The position numbers and the translations under genes are program-made. Of a stretch of DNA of 53,321 nucleotides, positions 34,189 to 42,669 are shown one piece after another (the stretch's first letter is position 1; each line of letters begins with the position of its first letter). The notes beneath the pieces are model-generated. The model did no database searches. It was not told the origin of the DNA and saw only the letters and a list, made by a program, of their open reading frames with translations. The DNA is from DATEHQ01 sp035279525 (lineage in GTDB: Bacteria; Chloroflexota; Dormibacteria; Dormibacterales; Dormibacteraceae). The DNA is taken from assembly GCA_035279525.1 (NCBI GenBank), contig DATEHQ010000003.1:1-53321 (forward strand), read 5' to 3'.

Positions 34189-35490
34189 ATGTTGCGCATC
34201 CCCGTTCGCCGTTTATCGCTCGTCCTCGGCTCCCTCGTCGCGATCTCGTTTGTGCTCGCGGCGTCGCCCTCAGCGGCCGGCCCCGCGCCCGGCAAGGGCG
34301 GAGGCGGGTTCCTGCCCGCCGGCAAGTACGACTTCAAGACCCAACGCGCGAGCTTCAACCTGTTCGGCCCGGACCCGTCGCAGCCGCAGATCGGCCTGTT
34401 CGTGTCGGGCGGCCCGAGCGTCTCCAAACCTCAGGGCGGACGCACTACGACCACGAACACGACGACGATGTTCTTCAACGTCTTCAGCTACTCGGGCGTC
34501 AGCGGCGGCGGCTGCGTGATCCTGTCCAACCCCGCCGACTTCGCCGTTGCGTCGGACGTGCAGAGCGCTTCGCTGCACACCACGATCACCGACGCGACCC
34601 AGCTGTGCGGCGGACCGATCAACCTGACGCTCCCGATCCAGATCGACGCCACCTGGACGGGCATCGGCCCCATCGAATCGACCAACGACGAGAGCACGTT
34701 CGCCTGCAGCGGCTACACCGCGGAAACGCACAGCACAGACACCAGCAACAACGCGAACGCAACGATCTCGATCTCCTCGCTCACCGGCTCGTTCTCTGCC
34801 ACCTCTGCCGGGATGGGCATCCGCAACCAGGAAGTCCACGCGCATGGCGCAGTCCCGCCGGACAGCTGTGGAGGCGGCATGGGCGGTAAGGGTGTGGGGC
34901 GTGGCCTCGCGGCCGCGGGCAGCTACGTCTTCACCCGCAGCGAAGCGGACGCCAGCCTGTTCTCATCCGACCCGTCGGCGCCCCAGGGCTTCATCTCCGC
35001 CAGCGCCAACACGAATACCTCCAAGCCGCAGGGAGGACCATCGACCTCGAGCAACGAGATTGACGTCCTGCTGTTCCTCAACAGCCCGACCGTCAACGGC
35101 TTTGGCTGCTTCGTGGTCAGCTCGTCCGACCTGACCATCAGCACCAACCTTTCGAGCGCGAGCCTGCACACGACTCTCACGGCCGATACGCCGGCGTGTA
35201 ATGGCGGCTCCAACTCGCTCGCGCCGCTGCCTCTCACCGTGGACGTGGCGTGGGTGGGGACCGGTCCGATCGCGACCACGCGGGACGACGGCCGGCTCGC
35301 GTGCGGCGGCTACCACACTGAAACCAATTCCCTGCAGACCATCAACAACGGCGGCACGGCGACCGTCTCGATATCCGGCCCGATCTCAGGATTGACCGGC
35401 TCGATCAGCGGCACCGGCACCACCAGCTCGAGCACGGCGCGGGTCCACGCGGAAGGCGTGGCCGTCCCGGCGTGCACGTTCCGCGGCTGA
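34189..35490 (+). CDS. Secreted two-repeat hypothetical protein
   Basis: 433 residues from ATG 34189, five bases after GGAGGT. A signal peptide (LVLGSLVAISFVLAASPSAAG) leads to two homologous halves of about 190 residues. Both contain LPAGKYDF/LAAAGSYVF, KPQGG, QSASLHTT/LSSASLHTT, a paired Cys in the middle and WTGIGPI/WVGTGPI. They are Ser/Thr/Gly-rich, with few charges. Each half has Cys residues that may form disulphides. No enzyme motif was recognised; a surface-binding or spore-coat-like role is only a guess. Confidence 0.75.
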   Translation: MLRIPVRRLSLVLGSLVAISFVLAASPSAAGPAPGKGGGGFLPAGKYDFKTQRASFNLFGPDPSQPQIGLFVSGGPSVSKPQGGRTTTTNTTTMFFNVFSYSGVSGGGCVILSNPADFAVASDVQSASLHTTITDATQLCGGPINLTLPIQIDATWTGIGPIESTNDESTFACSGYTAETHSTDTSNNANATISISSLTGSFSATSAGMGIRNQEVHAHGAVPPDSCGGGMGGKGVGRGLAAAGSYVFTRSEADASLFSSDPSAPQGFISASANTNTSKPQGGPSTSSNEIDVLLFLNSPTVNGFGCFVVSSSDLTISTNLSSASLHTTLTADTPACNGGSNSLAPLPLTVDVAWVGTGPIATTRDDGRLACGGYHTETNSLQTINNGGTATVSISGPISGLTGSISGTGTTSSSTARVHAEGVAVPACTFRG

Positions 35491-35507
35491 TCCTTCTTCC
35501 CAAGAGT

Positions 35508-35535
35508 CCGGCGCGGCCCTCCCCTGCCGCGCCGG
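35508..35535. terminator. GC-rich hairpin after the two-repeat protein gene
   Basis: CCGGCGCGGC and GCCGCGCCGG form a perfect 10-bp stem with an 8-nt loop, 17 bp after the stop. There is no T-tract, so it may be a weak terminator or RNA-stabilising hairpin. Confidence 0.6.
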
Positions 35536-35551
35536 CACCTGGATCGAGTTA

Positions 35552-35608
35552 AGCCGCCAGTTAATCCAAGCGATTAACGGCGGCTACCCGATCGGGCAGT
35601 GAATTCAC
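35552..35608. promoter_or_regulatory. Stacked palindromes upstream of the GGDEF gene
   Basis: Three symmetrical elements lie in a row: AGCCGCC/GGCGGCT with inner TTAATC/GATTAA (35552-35585), CCCGATCGGG (35587-35596) and GTGAATTCAC (35599-35608). They are all within 120 bp upstream of the diguanylate cyclase gene and look like operators. They do not match the c-di-GMP riboswitch consensus I know. Confidence 0.45.
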
Positions 35609-35667
35609 CCACTCGGTGCACTTGTATTCGATTTGTCGTCGTTAGCCTCCTCAGGTAGGAAGACGGG

Positions 35668-36879
35668 GTGCGACATTTCGACGCAACCAAACCCGAACAG
35701 CGCCGAGGCGGCAAGTCCGCCGCTCGCTGGCTGCCCGCATGGGTCGTTCTCGCCGGGGCGGTGATGATCCTCGCCGCGGCGGCGGGATCGGCCCTCGTGG
35801 AACGGTCGACCGACGCACGCGCCGCGATCGGTTTGCTCCCGTCACCCACGCTGCCCACCCTTCCGGCGCTGCCCACGGCGAGCCTGCCGGCCCTACCCAG
35901 CCCCAGCCTGCCGGTCTCGCTCCCGACGCCGAGCCTTCCCGTCAACCTCCAATCGCCGCTCCCAACTCCGCCGCTCCCAACTCCGACTCTGCCGGCCCTC
36001 GGTGGCTCGCCTTCGCCCTCGCCGTCAGCGTCACCGTCGACTGCACCGGGCAGCGCCGGCACGGGCGCGGGCGCGGGCGGAACTGGAGCCGGCGGCGGCG
36101 CGGGTGGCAACGGAGGTCCAGGCGGTGGAGGTGGGGGTGGTGGCATCCAGATCCCGCTCACCGGGATCGTGCTGCACTCGGCGCTCGACGTCGCTCTCCT
36201 CGGAGCGGTCGCGGTCCTGCCATTGCTGTTCGGCGTCTGGCTCCTGTTGTTCGGTCGGACCTGGACGGCGGCTGTCCGCTCGCGCGACGCGCAGATCCGC
36301 CTCGCTCTTGCCCACGACCTGAGACTGAGCCCCCGGGAGCTCGAGTCTGTCACGACCAAGGGCCTGTTCAAGCTCCGAGAGGAAGCTGCGTTCGACGAGC
36401 TGACCGGCGTCCTCCGCCGCGCCGCTGGGGTGGCGGCACTTGACCGGGAGGTGGCGCGCGCGCGCCGCCAGAAGACGTCCCTCGCGGTCGCGTTTGTCGA
36501 CGTCGACGGCTTGAAGCAGGCGAACGACACGCGCGGCCATCGCGCCGGCGACGAGCTTCTCAAGGGGCTGGCCAGTTCGTTGCAGTCGGGTCTGCGCGGC
36601 CAGGACCTGGTGATGCGCTACGGCGGCGACGAGTTCGTGTGCATCCTGCCGGACACCGCCGCCGACTCCGCGCGAGCGAAGCTGTCGTGGATCCAGGAAG
36701 AGGCCGGCAAGGCCGGGATCTCGTTCAGCAGCGGCGTCGCCGCGCTCGAGCGCTCCGACGACGTGGTGAGCCTGCTGGCGCGGGCGGACAAGGAGATGTA
36801 CGCCGTCAAGTCTCGCCGCGGCAAGGTGCGTGACCTTCGTCTGGGCACCGTCGGCGCCCGACGGGAAGCCGCCAACTGA
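35668..36879 (+). CDS. GGDEF diguanylate cyclase with proline-rich extracytoplasmic segment
   Basis: 403 residues from GTG 35668. A first helix (about 15-38) is followed by a long Pro/Leu/Ser-rich stretch (about 50-130; repeats of LPxLPxPSLP) and a Gly/Ala linker, all probably outside the membrane. A second helix (about 171-196) precedes a cytoplasmic GGDEF domain with an intact RYGGDEF site at about 317. It should make cyclic di-GMP. There is no recognised sensor domain; the Pro-rich segment may span or contact the cell wall. It faces a downstream block containing an HD-GYP domain. Confidence 0.9.
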   Translation: MRHFDATKPEQRRGGKSAARWLPAWVVLAGAVMILAAAAGSALVERSTDARAAIGLLPSPTLPTLPALPTASLPALPSPSLPVSLPTPSLPVNLQSPLPTPPLPTPTLPALGGSPSPSPSASPSTAPGSAGTGAGAGGTGAGGGAGGNGGPGGGGGGGGIQIPLTGIVLHSALDVALLGAVAVLPLLFGVWLLLFGRTWTAAVRSRDAQIRLALAHDLRLSPRELESVTTKGLFKLREEAAFDELTGVLRRAAGVAALDREVARARRQKTSLAVAFVDVDGLKQANDTRGHRAGDELLKGLASSLQSGLRGQDLVMRYGGDEFVCILPDTAADSARAKLSWIQEEAGKAGISFSSGVAALERSDDVVSLLARADKEMYAVKSRRGKVRDLRLGTVGARREAAN

Positions 36880-36895
36880 AGGGCAAACAATTCTC

Positions 36896-36924
36896 TTGAC
36901 AAACTGACCTCTTTAGGGTTTAGT
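36896..36924 (+). promoter_or_regulatory. Sigma-70 promoter of the Ala/Ser-rich surface protein gene
   Basis: TTGACA, a 17-bp spacer and TTTAGT. Transcription would start near 36931, inside GGGTcgtaACCC (36926-36937), a possible operator. A conventional leader with GGAGGT follows. Confidence 0.75.
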
Positions 36925-36956
36925 GGGTCGTAACCCGACAAACCGGAGGTACAGAG

Positions 36957-37553
36957 ATGTTAAAGCCCGCGATCCGAGCCCTCGTCCTGACGGCGGCCGC
37001 CCTGGTGCTGAGCACCGTGCAGGTGATGGCCGCCAATCCCTCGCCTCCGCCAGGTTCCGTCCAGGTTCAGCCGATCTCCACGTCCGCCGGCACGCCTTCG
37101 CAGAGTGGCGGCACCGCTTCGGTGTCCACCGGCCAGGCCTGGGCCGGATCGAACAGCCAGGATGCCGCGGCCGCACACTGCGGGGTCAACGCCACCGCGG
37201 GCTCGGCCAGCCAGTCGGCGCAGCCCCAGCAAGTGAGCACGTCGGGCTCGTCGTCTCCGAACTGCGCGAGCGCGTCCAACACCGGAAGCCAGGCGGCGAC
37301 GGGTCCTTCTACGCAGCAGGTCCGCCAGGGCACCTCCGGCAGCACCCCAACCCAGGCGGGCTCGGGCTCTGGAGCCGCAGGCACCGCAGCAGGCGCCACG
37401 CAGCTCACGCTGAAGCCCGCCGCGTCGGTGAGCGGCTTCGCGCGCGTCGCCCAGTGGTTTGGGTGGCTGTTCCTGCTCCTGCTCCTTGCAGCTCTGTTTC
37501 TTCTGCTCGGTGTCGCCATCGGTCGCCGGCGCCGTGAGCCGGTTGCCGCCTGA
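36957..37553 (+). CDS. Ala/Ser/Thr/Gly-rich cell-surface protein
   Basis: 198 residues from ATG 36957, after GGAGGT. A signal peptide (LVLTAAALVLSTVQVMA) precedes a low-complexity region of about 120 residues rich in Ser, Gly, Ala, Thr and Gln, with two cysteines. A single C-terminal membrane helix (about 165-188) and RRRREP tail follow, as in wall-spanning anchored proteins. No enzymatic motif is present. It sits between the GGDEF gene and the regulator genes and may be a c-di-GMP-linked surface component (inference). Confidence 0.75.
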   Translation: MLKPAIRALVLTAAALVLSTVQVMAANPSPPPGSVQVQPISTSAGTPSQSGGTASVSTGQAWAGSNSQDAAAAHCGVNATAGSASQSAQPQQVSTSGSSSPNCASASNTGSQAATGPSTQQVRQGTSGSTPTQAGSGSGAAGTAAGATQLTLKPAASVSGFARVAQWFGWLFLLLLLAALFLLLGVAIGRRRREPVAA

Positions 37554-37574
37554 AATGCCAACCCCCCTCCCCTT

Positions 37575-37604
37575 GCCAGACCGGCCCACACCCGCCGGTC
37601 TGGC
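37575..37604. terminator. Perfect hairpin between surface-protein and regulator genes
   Basis: GCCAGACCGGC and GCCGGTCTGGC form an 11-bp stem with an 8-nt loop, 22 bp after the stop. A short CT-rich run follows rather than a T-tract. It argues that the regulator starts at 37651, not at 37555. Confidence 0.65.
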
Positions 37605-37650
37605 CCCTCCCTTCGACGATTCGACCGCTGAACGAGGAGCAGGCAGCGCC

Positions 37651-38247
37651 ATGGAAAGAGCGCTCGGCGCGCTCCGCGACTTCACGAGGCGCGACATCCT
37701 TCTGCGCTTCTTCTCCGACCCGCGTCCGCGCAGCGTGGACGATGTCGCCCGCGCGGCAGGGATCCATCGATCGGTTGCGTTCGATCACCTCGAGCGCCTG
37801 GTCGCGCTCGGGTACCTCGACGTCGAGCGCCGCCGCGGCCTTCCCGGCAAGCCGGCCAAGCTCTACCACCTGTCCTCGGGGCCAGTACAGATCAGCCATC
37901 CCATGCGCCGGTACGACGTTCTCGCCGCGGCGCTCGCGTCGGCGCTGGACGTGGCGTCCATCACGGAGGCAGGGCGCGTTCTCGGGCGGAGCATTGCCAG
38001 GCCAGGCGTCATGTCGCTCACGGCCGCAGTCGAGCCCATGACCGACCTCGGTGCCGAGTACGACATCGATCGTTCCGGACGGATCGTCTGCACCAACTGC
38101 CTCTTCGCCGAGGCATGCCGTCGCGTCCCGACAATCTGCGGCTTTCACGCGGGCGTGATCGAGGGCCTGGCCGGTCTTGAGGGTGGGATCCGCTCCCTCG
38201 GCTTTCACGGCGCCGGTGGCTGCGCCTACCTGCTCATCGGAGGCTGA
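37651..38247 (+). CDS. Winged-helix regulator with C-terminal cysteine cluster
   Basis: 198 residues from ATG 37651, preceded by GAGGAGCAGG. An N-terminal winged HTH of ArsR/MarR type (RPRSVDDVARAAGIHRSVAF, HLERLVALGYLDVERRRGLP) is followed by a helical middle. The C-terminal CTNCLFAEACRRVPTIC has four cysteines in spacing C-x2-C-x6-C-x6-C. This could bind an Fe-S cluster or zinc and make the protein redox- or NO-sensitive (inference). It lies directly upstream of the kinase/HD-GYP fusion gene, likely in one operon. Confidence 0.85.
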   Translation: MERALGALRDFTRRDILLRFFSDPRPRSVDDVARAAGIHRSVAFDHLERLVALGYLDVERRRGLPGKPAKLYHLSSGPVQISHPMRRYDVLAAALASALDVASITEAGRVLGRSIARPGVMSLTAAVEPMTDLGAEYDIDRSGRIVCTNCLFAEACRRVPTICGFHAGVIEGLAGLEGGIRSLGFHGAGGCAYLLIGG

Positions 38248-38248
38248 C

Positions 38249-40093
38249 ATGAGCCTCAAGCCGGGCACCCGCATAGGGCCGTACGCGGTGGTGGAGCGCA
38301 TCGGACAGGGCGGTATGGCGACGGTTTATCGCGCCTACCACGATGGGCTCGACCGTGACGTGGCCATCAAGGTCTTGCCAGAGTTTTTCGCGGAGGACCC
38401 GGAGTATCGCGAGCGCTTTCGGCACGAAGCCCGCGCGGTGGCCCGTCTCAAGCACCCGAACATCCTCGAGGTGTTCGATTTCGGCAACCAGGACGGCGTC
38501 GCCTACATAGTGATGGAACTGGCCGAGGGCGGGACCCTCGCCGACCTGCTCGGAGGGCCGATGCGGCTCGAGCAGGTGCTCGGTCTTCTGGAGCCGCTTG
38601 CGGCCGCGCTCGACTACGCGCATTCGCGCGGAATCCTCCACCGCGACATCAAGCCGGCCAACATCTTTCTGCGGGACGGCGGCGCGCCCGTGCTCGCCGA
38701 CTTCGGCCTCTCGAAGCTGGCCGGATCTCGACTGCGGCTGACGGCGTCGGGCGCGTTGATGGGGACGCCGGAATACATGTCGCCCGAGCAGGTGAGCGGC
38801 GGGATGCTCGGGCCGGCATCCGATCGCTACTCGTTCGCCGTCCTCGCCTACCAGATGTTCACGGGACGAGTCCCGTTCGAGTCCGAATCGTTCGCATCGG
38901 TGCTGGTGTCGCAGATGACGCGTCCGATGCCGCCTGCTCGCGAGCTGACCGGGCCTTCGTCGGCGCACGTCGAGTCGGTGTTGCGCCGGGCGCTCGCCAA
39001 GAATCCTGAAGAGCGCTACGCGAGCGCGCTCAGCTTCGTCCTCGCCCTGAAGCCCGCCGCGTGGATGGACAGGCCTGACCCGATCACGTACCTGACGCAG
39101 CAGCCCCCGCCTCGCCGGTCCTCCAGGCGCCTGCCGGTGGTGCTCGTGGTCGACGACGTAGAGGCGAACCGTGAGCTGATCAAGGCGTGCCTCGCCGAGG
39201 TCGAGTGCGAGATCCGGATGGCCGAAGACGGCGCCGAAGCTCTTCTGTCGATCGAGCGAGAGCGGCCCGACCTGGTTCTCCTCGACGTCCAGATGCCGGG
39301 CATGGACGGGTTCGAGGTCTGCCATCGGATCAAGCGGCTCGAGGGCGGGAGCCTTCTCCCGGTGGTGATGATCACCTCCCTCAACGACACGTCCGACCGT
39401 GTGCGCGCTCTGACGTCGGGCGCGGACGACTACATGTCGAAGCCGGTCGACCGTATCGAGCTCGTGGCTCGGGTGCGGTCGGCGCTGAAGCTCAAGCGCG
39501 TCTACGACTCGCTCGACAGCGCGGAGCGAGTCATCTACGCGCTGGCCGCCGCGGTGGAGGCCAAGGATCCGTTCACCGAGGCGCATACGCTGCGGGTCGC
39601 GCAGGCGGCGCGGCGTGTGGGCGAGAAGATGGGATTGCCGGACGACCAGCTCGATGCGCTGTATCGCGGCGGGATCATCCACGACATCGGCAAGATCGGC
39701 GTGCCCGACAACATCCTTTTGAAGCCGGGCGAGCTGGACCGAGAGGAAGAGTTGCGGATGCACCTGCATCCGATCATCGGCGAGAACATCGTCGCGCCTC
39801 TGCAGACCGGCGGTGAGCTCCTGCCTCTTATCCGCCATCACCACGAGCGCTTCGACGGCAGCGGCTATCCCGACCGTCTCTCCGGAGACGACATCCCGCT
39901 ACTCGCGCGAATCCTTTCCGTGTGCGACGCATACGACGCCCTGACCAACGATCGCCCTTACCGTCCGCGGCAGTCCCACGACGCCGCCCTGGCGATTCTT
40001 CGCCAGGGAGCGGGGCGGCAGTGGGACCCGCGGGTGGTGAGGCTCGTGCTCGAGGAAGGTGGGCGGCCGCTGCAGGAAGCCAGCTCGCTATGA
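38249..40093 (+). CDS. Ser/Thr protein kinase - receiver - HD-GYP fusion protein
   Basis: 614 residues with three complete modules. The kinase (about 1-275) has glycine loop IGQGGMATVYRA, Lys in VAIKVL, HRDIKPANIFL and ADFGLSKL. The receiver (about 293-410) has VVDDVEANRE, phospho-Asp in LLDVQMPGMDG and Lys in YMSKPVD. The HD-GYP domain (about 425-600) has HDIGKIGVPDNIL, HPIIGENI and HHERFDGSGYP. It could couple Ser/Thr phosphorylation and phosphorelay input to cyclic di-GMP breakdown. The start ATG follows the regulator stop by 1 bp. The combination is unusual. Confidence 0.92.
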   Translation: MSLKPGTRIGPYAVVERIGQGGMATVYRAYHDGLDRDVAIKVLPEFFAEDPEYRERFRHEARAVARLKHPNILEVFDFGNQDGVAYIVMELAEGGTLADLLGGPMRLEQVLGLLEPLAAALDYAHSRGILHRDIKPANIFLRDGGAPVLADFGLSKLAGSRLRLTASGALMGTPEYMSPEQVSGGMLGPASDRYSFAVLAYQMFTGRVPFESESFASVLVSQMTRPMPPARELTGPSSAHVESVLRRALAKNPEERYASALSFVLALKPAAWMDRPDPITYLTQQPPPRRSSRRLPVVLVVDDVEANRELIKACLAEVECEIRMAEDGAEALLSIERERPDLVLLDVQMPGMDGFEVCHRIKRLEGGSLLPVVMITSLNDTSDRVRALTSGADDYMSKPVDRIELVARVRSALKLKRVYDSLDSAERVIYALAAAVEAKDPFTEAHTLRVAQAARRVGEKMGLPDDQLDALYRGGIIHDIGKIGVPDNILLKPGELDREEELRMHLHPIIGENIVAPLQTGGELLPLIRHHHERFDGSGYPDRLSGDDIPLLARILSVCDAYDALTNDRPYRPRQSHDAALAILRQGAGRQWDPRVVRLVLEEGGRPLQEASSL

Positions 40094-42669
40094 CGGAAAG
40101 CGTCGGGTGGCTGCAAAACGTCAACGCCGATGCGTTCGCACTGCTCGGGGTGGCGACCGCGGCCGGCTGGCTGCGGCGCCGCGACGCCAGCACCGGTTTC
40201 CTCGCGCTTGCGATCGTGCTGCTGTCGTCGGTCACGCTGGTCTCCCGGGTTCCGGCGCTCCTCGGGTCCGCGCCCCCGCTGCTCACGGCGCTCGACGTGA
40301 TCCTGTTCATGGGCTCGGGCTATGCGTTTCTCCGTTTTCGTGGGTCGCTAATCCCCCTACCCCGCCGCTGGCATGTCGGCGCGTGCATCTCAATGCTGGC
40401 TGCCAGCGGCCTTTTTCTCGCGGCGCGGGCCGCGGGATCTCCGGGCCTCGCCGGCGCGCTGGGGTTGGTGTTGATCGGCACCTGGTCCGTGTCGGTGGTC
40501 GAGCCGACCGCGCGTTTCTGGCTGATCGCTGGAAGCCTGCCGACCATCCAGGCATGGCGGATGCGGACGCTCGCGCTCGGTCTGGCCGGACTGGTGGCCG
40601 TTCTCCTGTTCGCGGTCGCGGCGAGCGCGCTGACCCGCAACCCCGCCGTGCAGATCGCGACCCAGCTGCTCGCGCTTGTGATCGTGCCCCTCCTGTACGT
40701 GAGCTTCTCGCCGCCCACGTGGCTCCGTCGCGAGTGGCGGGCCCGCGAAGAGGAAGGGCTGCGTGCGTTCATGGAGGAGCTGATGCTGGCGCGGGATCAC
40801 GACGGCCTGGCGCAGCGCGGATTGGGCTGGGCGACACGATTGGTCGGCGGAGCAGGCGCCGTGCTGTTCGACGGCGCAAGCGCGCCCAAGGCTTCTCATC
40901 GACTCGAGGAGAGGCAGGTGGTGGAGCTGTCTTCGATCGCGCCGGCGCTTGCCGATGGCGTCGTTCGACTCCGAGTAGGCGCCGCCGATCGTGCCTTGCT
41001 CGTGATTCGCGTCGCGGGCCTCGAGAGCTTCGCCACCATGGTCATAGTCGGCGGCCCGTTCACACCGGCCATCGGCGGTGATGAAGTGCGAAGGGCGCGG
41101 CAGTTCACAACAGCCTTCATGACCTCGCTCGACCGTCTGCGTCTCATCGAGCAGCTGGGCGAAACCAACCGGCGCCTGCACGACGCGAGCAACCACAAGA
41201 GCATGTTCCTGGCCAACATGAGTCACGAGCTGCGGACGCCCCTCAACGCGATCATCGGCTTCTCAGAGCTTCTGCTGGACTCCGGGCCTGACCAGTACGA
41301 CGACGCAACGCAGCGGCGATTTCTCGGCCAGATCGTCACCGGCGGAAAGCACCTGCTGAGCCTGATCAACGACATCCTCGACCTGTCCAAGATCGAAGCG
41401 GGGCAGATGGAGCTGCACCTCGAATCCGTTGACGTGGCCGATGTCGTGGAGCAGGTGACCCGAACGGTCGAACCGCTGGTGGCCAGGAAGCGGATGCGTC
41501 TCGTCGCAGACGATGTCGCCGCCGGCGCCATCCGTGCCGACGCGGGCAAGCTCAAGCAGATGCTGCTCAACCTGGTCTCGAACGCGATCAAGTTCACCCC
41601 GGACCGCGGAAGCATCACCATCTCCGCCCGCCGCGTGGCCGGCGGGGTGGAGGTCTCCGTCGCCGACACGGGCGTCGGCATAGCCGCAGCCGACCACGGC
41701 CGAGTGTTCCAGGAATTCCAGCAGGTCGACGCCGGACCCGGCCGGCGGCAGGAAGGGACGGGTCTTGGACTCGCGCTGACGAAACGATTCGCCGCGCTAC
41801 ACGGTGGCGATGTGAATTTCACGAGCCGGCTTGGTCGCGGCAGCATTTTCACGCTGGCGCTCCCGTTCGAGCCGCCACCTTCCAAGGCTGAGGTCGAGGC
41901 CGGCCCGGTCGAAACGTTGGAGGGCGATGCCCCACTGGTCCTCGTTGTCGAGGACGATCCAGGTGCGGCCGAGCTCCTTACCCGGCAGATCGCAGCCGCC
42001 GGCTATCGCACGGCGCTGGCACGCACCGGGATCGAGGCGCTGGCCAAGGCGAGGGACCTCAAACCCGCCGCGATAACGCTCGACATCATCCTGCCAGGGC
42101 TGGACGGATGGGATGTGATTTCGAGGCTGAAGGCGGATCCGTCGACTGCTCACATCCCGATCGTGGTCGTCAGTGTCATGAACGATCCGGAGCTCGGCAT
42201 GGCGCTGGGCGCGATGGACTACCTGGTCAAACCGGTCGACACGCAGGTCCTGATCTCGCGCCTGAGGGCGCTCGCACCCTTGAAGGAGCGACTCCAGGTG
42301 CTTGTGGTCGACGACGAGGAAGCCAACCGGGAATGGCTGAGGCGGGCCCTGGAGCCGCAGGGATTCGACGTCCTTTCAGCATCGTCGGGGAAGCGTGGCA
42401 TCGCGATGGCCCGCAGCCGGAGGCCGGACCTTGTGCTGCTCGACCTGATGATGCCCGAGGTCAACGGCTTCGACGTGGTCGAGGCGCTGCGAAGCTACGA
42501 ATCGACGCGGGAAATGCCCATCCTGATCCTCACCGCCGCGACGCTCAGCGACAAGGACAAGCGCAGCCTCAATGGTCAGGTCTCGGAGATCCTGAGCCGG
42601 GGCAAGGTCGGAGCGTCGGCGATTGGAGAACACCTACGCGCGGTAGCGGTCCAGGGTGGCGCCCGGTGA
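40090..42669 (+). CDS. Hybrid histidine kinase with two C-terminal receiver domains
   Basis: 859 residues from ATG 40090 (ATGA overlap). About seven membrane helices (1-215) lead to a GAF-like region, a HisKA domain with phospho-His in FLANMSHELRTPLNA (about 379) and HATPase_c (LLNLVSNAIKF, ADTGVGI, GTGLGLALTKRF). Receiver 1 has Asp in TLDIILPGLDG (about 664). Receiver 2 has LLDLMMPEVNG (about 784). It is likely to phosphorylate its own receivers, the free receiver downstream and perhaps the receiver in the kinase/HD-GYP fusion. Confidence 0.93.
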   Translation: MTESVGWLQNVNADAFALLGVATAAGWLRRRDASTGFLALAIVLLSSVTLVSRVPALLGSAPPLLTALDVILFMGSGYAFLRFRGSLIPLPRRWHVGACISMLAASGLFLAARAAGSPGLAGALGLVLIGTWSVSVVEPTARFWLIAGSLPTIQAWRMRTLALGLAGLVAVLLFAVAASALTRNPAVQIATQLLALVIVPLLYVSFSPPTWLRREWRAREEEGLRAFMEELMLARDHDGLAQRGLGWATRLVGGAGAVLFDGASAPKASHRLEERQVVELSSIAPALADGVVRLRVGAADRALLVIRVAGLESFATMVIVGGPFTPAIGGDEVRRARQFTTAFMTSLDRLRLIEQLGETNRRLHDASNHKSMFLANMSHELRTPLNAIIGFSELLLDSGPDQYDDATQRRFLGQIVTGGKHLLSLINDILDLSKIEAGQMELHLESVDVADVVEQVTRTVEPLVARKRMRLVADDVAAGAIRADAGKLKQMLLNLVSNAIKFTPDRGSITISARRVAGGVEVSVADTGVGIAAADHGRVFQEFQQVDAGPGRRQEGTGLGLALTKRFAALHGGDVNFTSRLGRGSIFTLALPFEPPPSKAEVEAGPVETLEGDAPLVLVVEDDPGAAELLTRQIAAAGYRTALARTGIEALAKARDLKPAAITLDIILPGLDGWDVISRLKADPSTAHIPIVVVSVMNDPELGMALGAMDYLVKPVDTQVLISRLRALAPLKERLQVLVVDDEEANREWLRRALEPQGFDVLSASSGKRGIAMARSRRPDLVLLDLMMPEVNGFDVVEALRSYESTREMPILILTAATLSDKDKRSLNGQVSEILSRGKVGASAIGEHLRAVAVQGGAR

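Noticed and set aside
35541..35667. Cyclic di-GMP riboswitch upstream of the GGDEF gene
   Set aside because: The palindromes do not contain the conserved GEMM core sequences, so operators are a simpler explanation.
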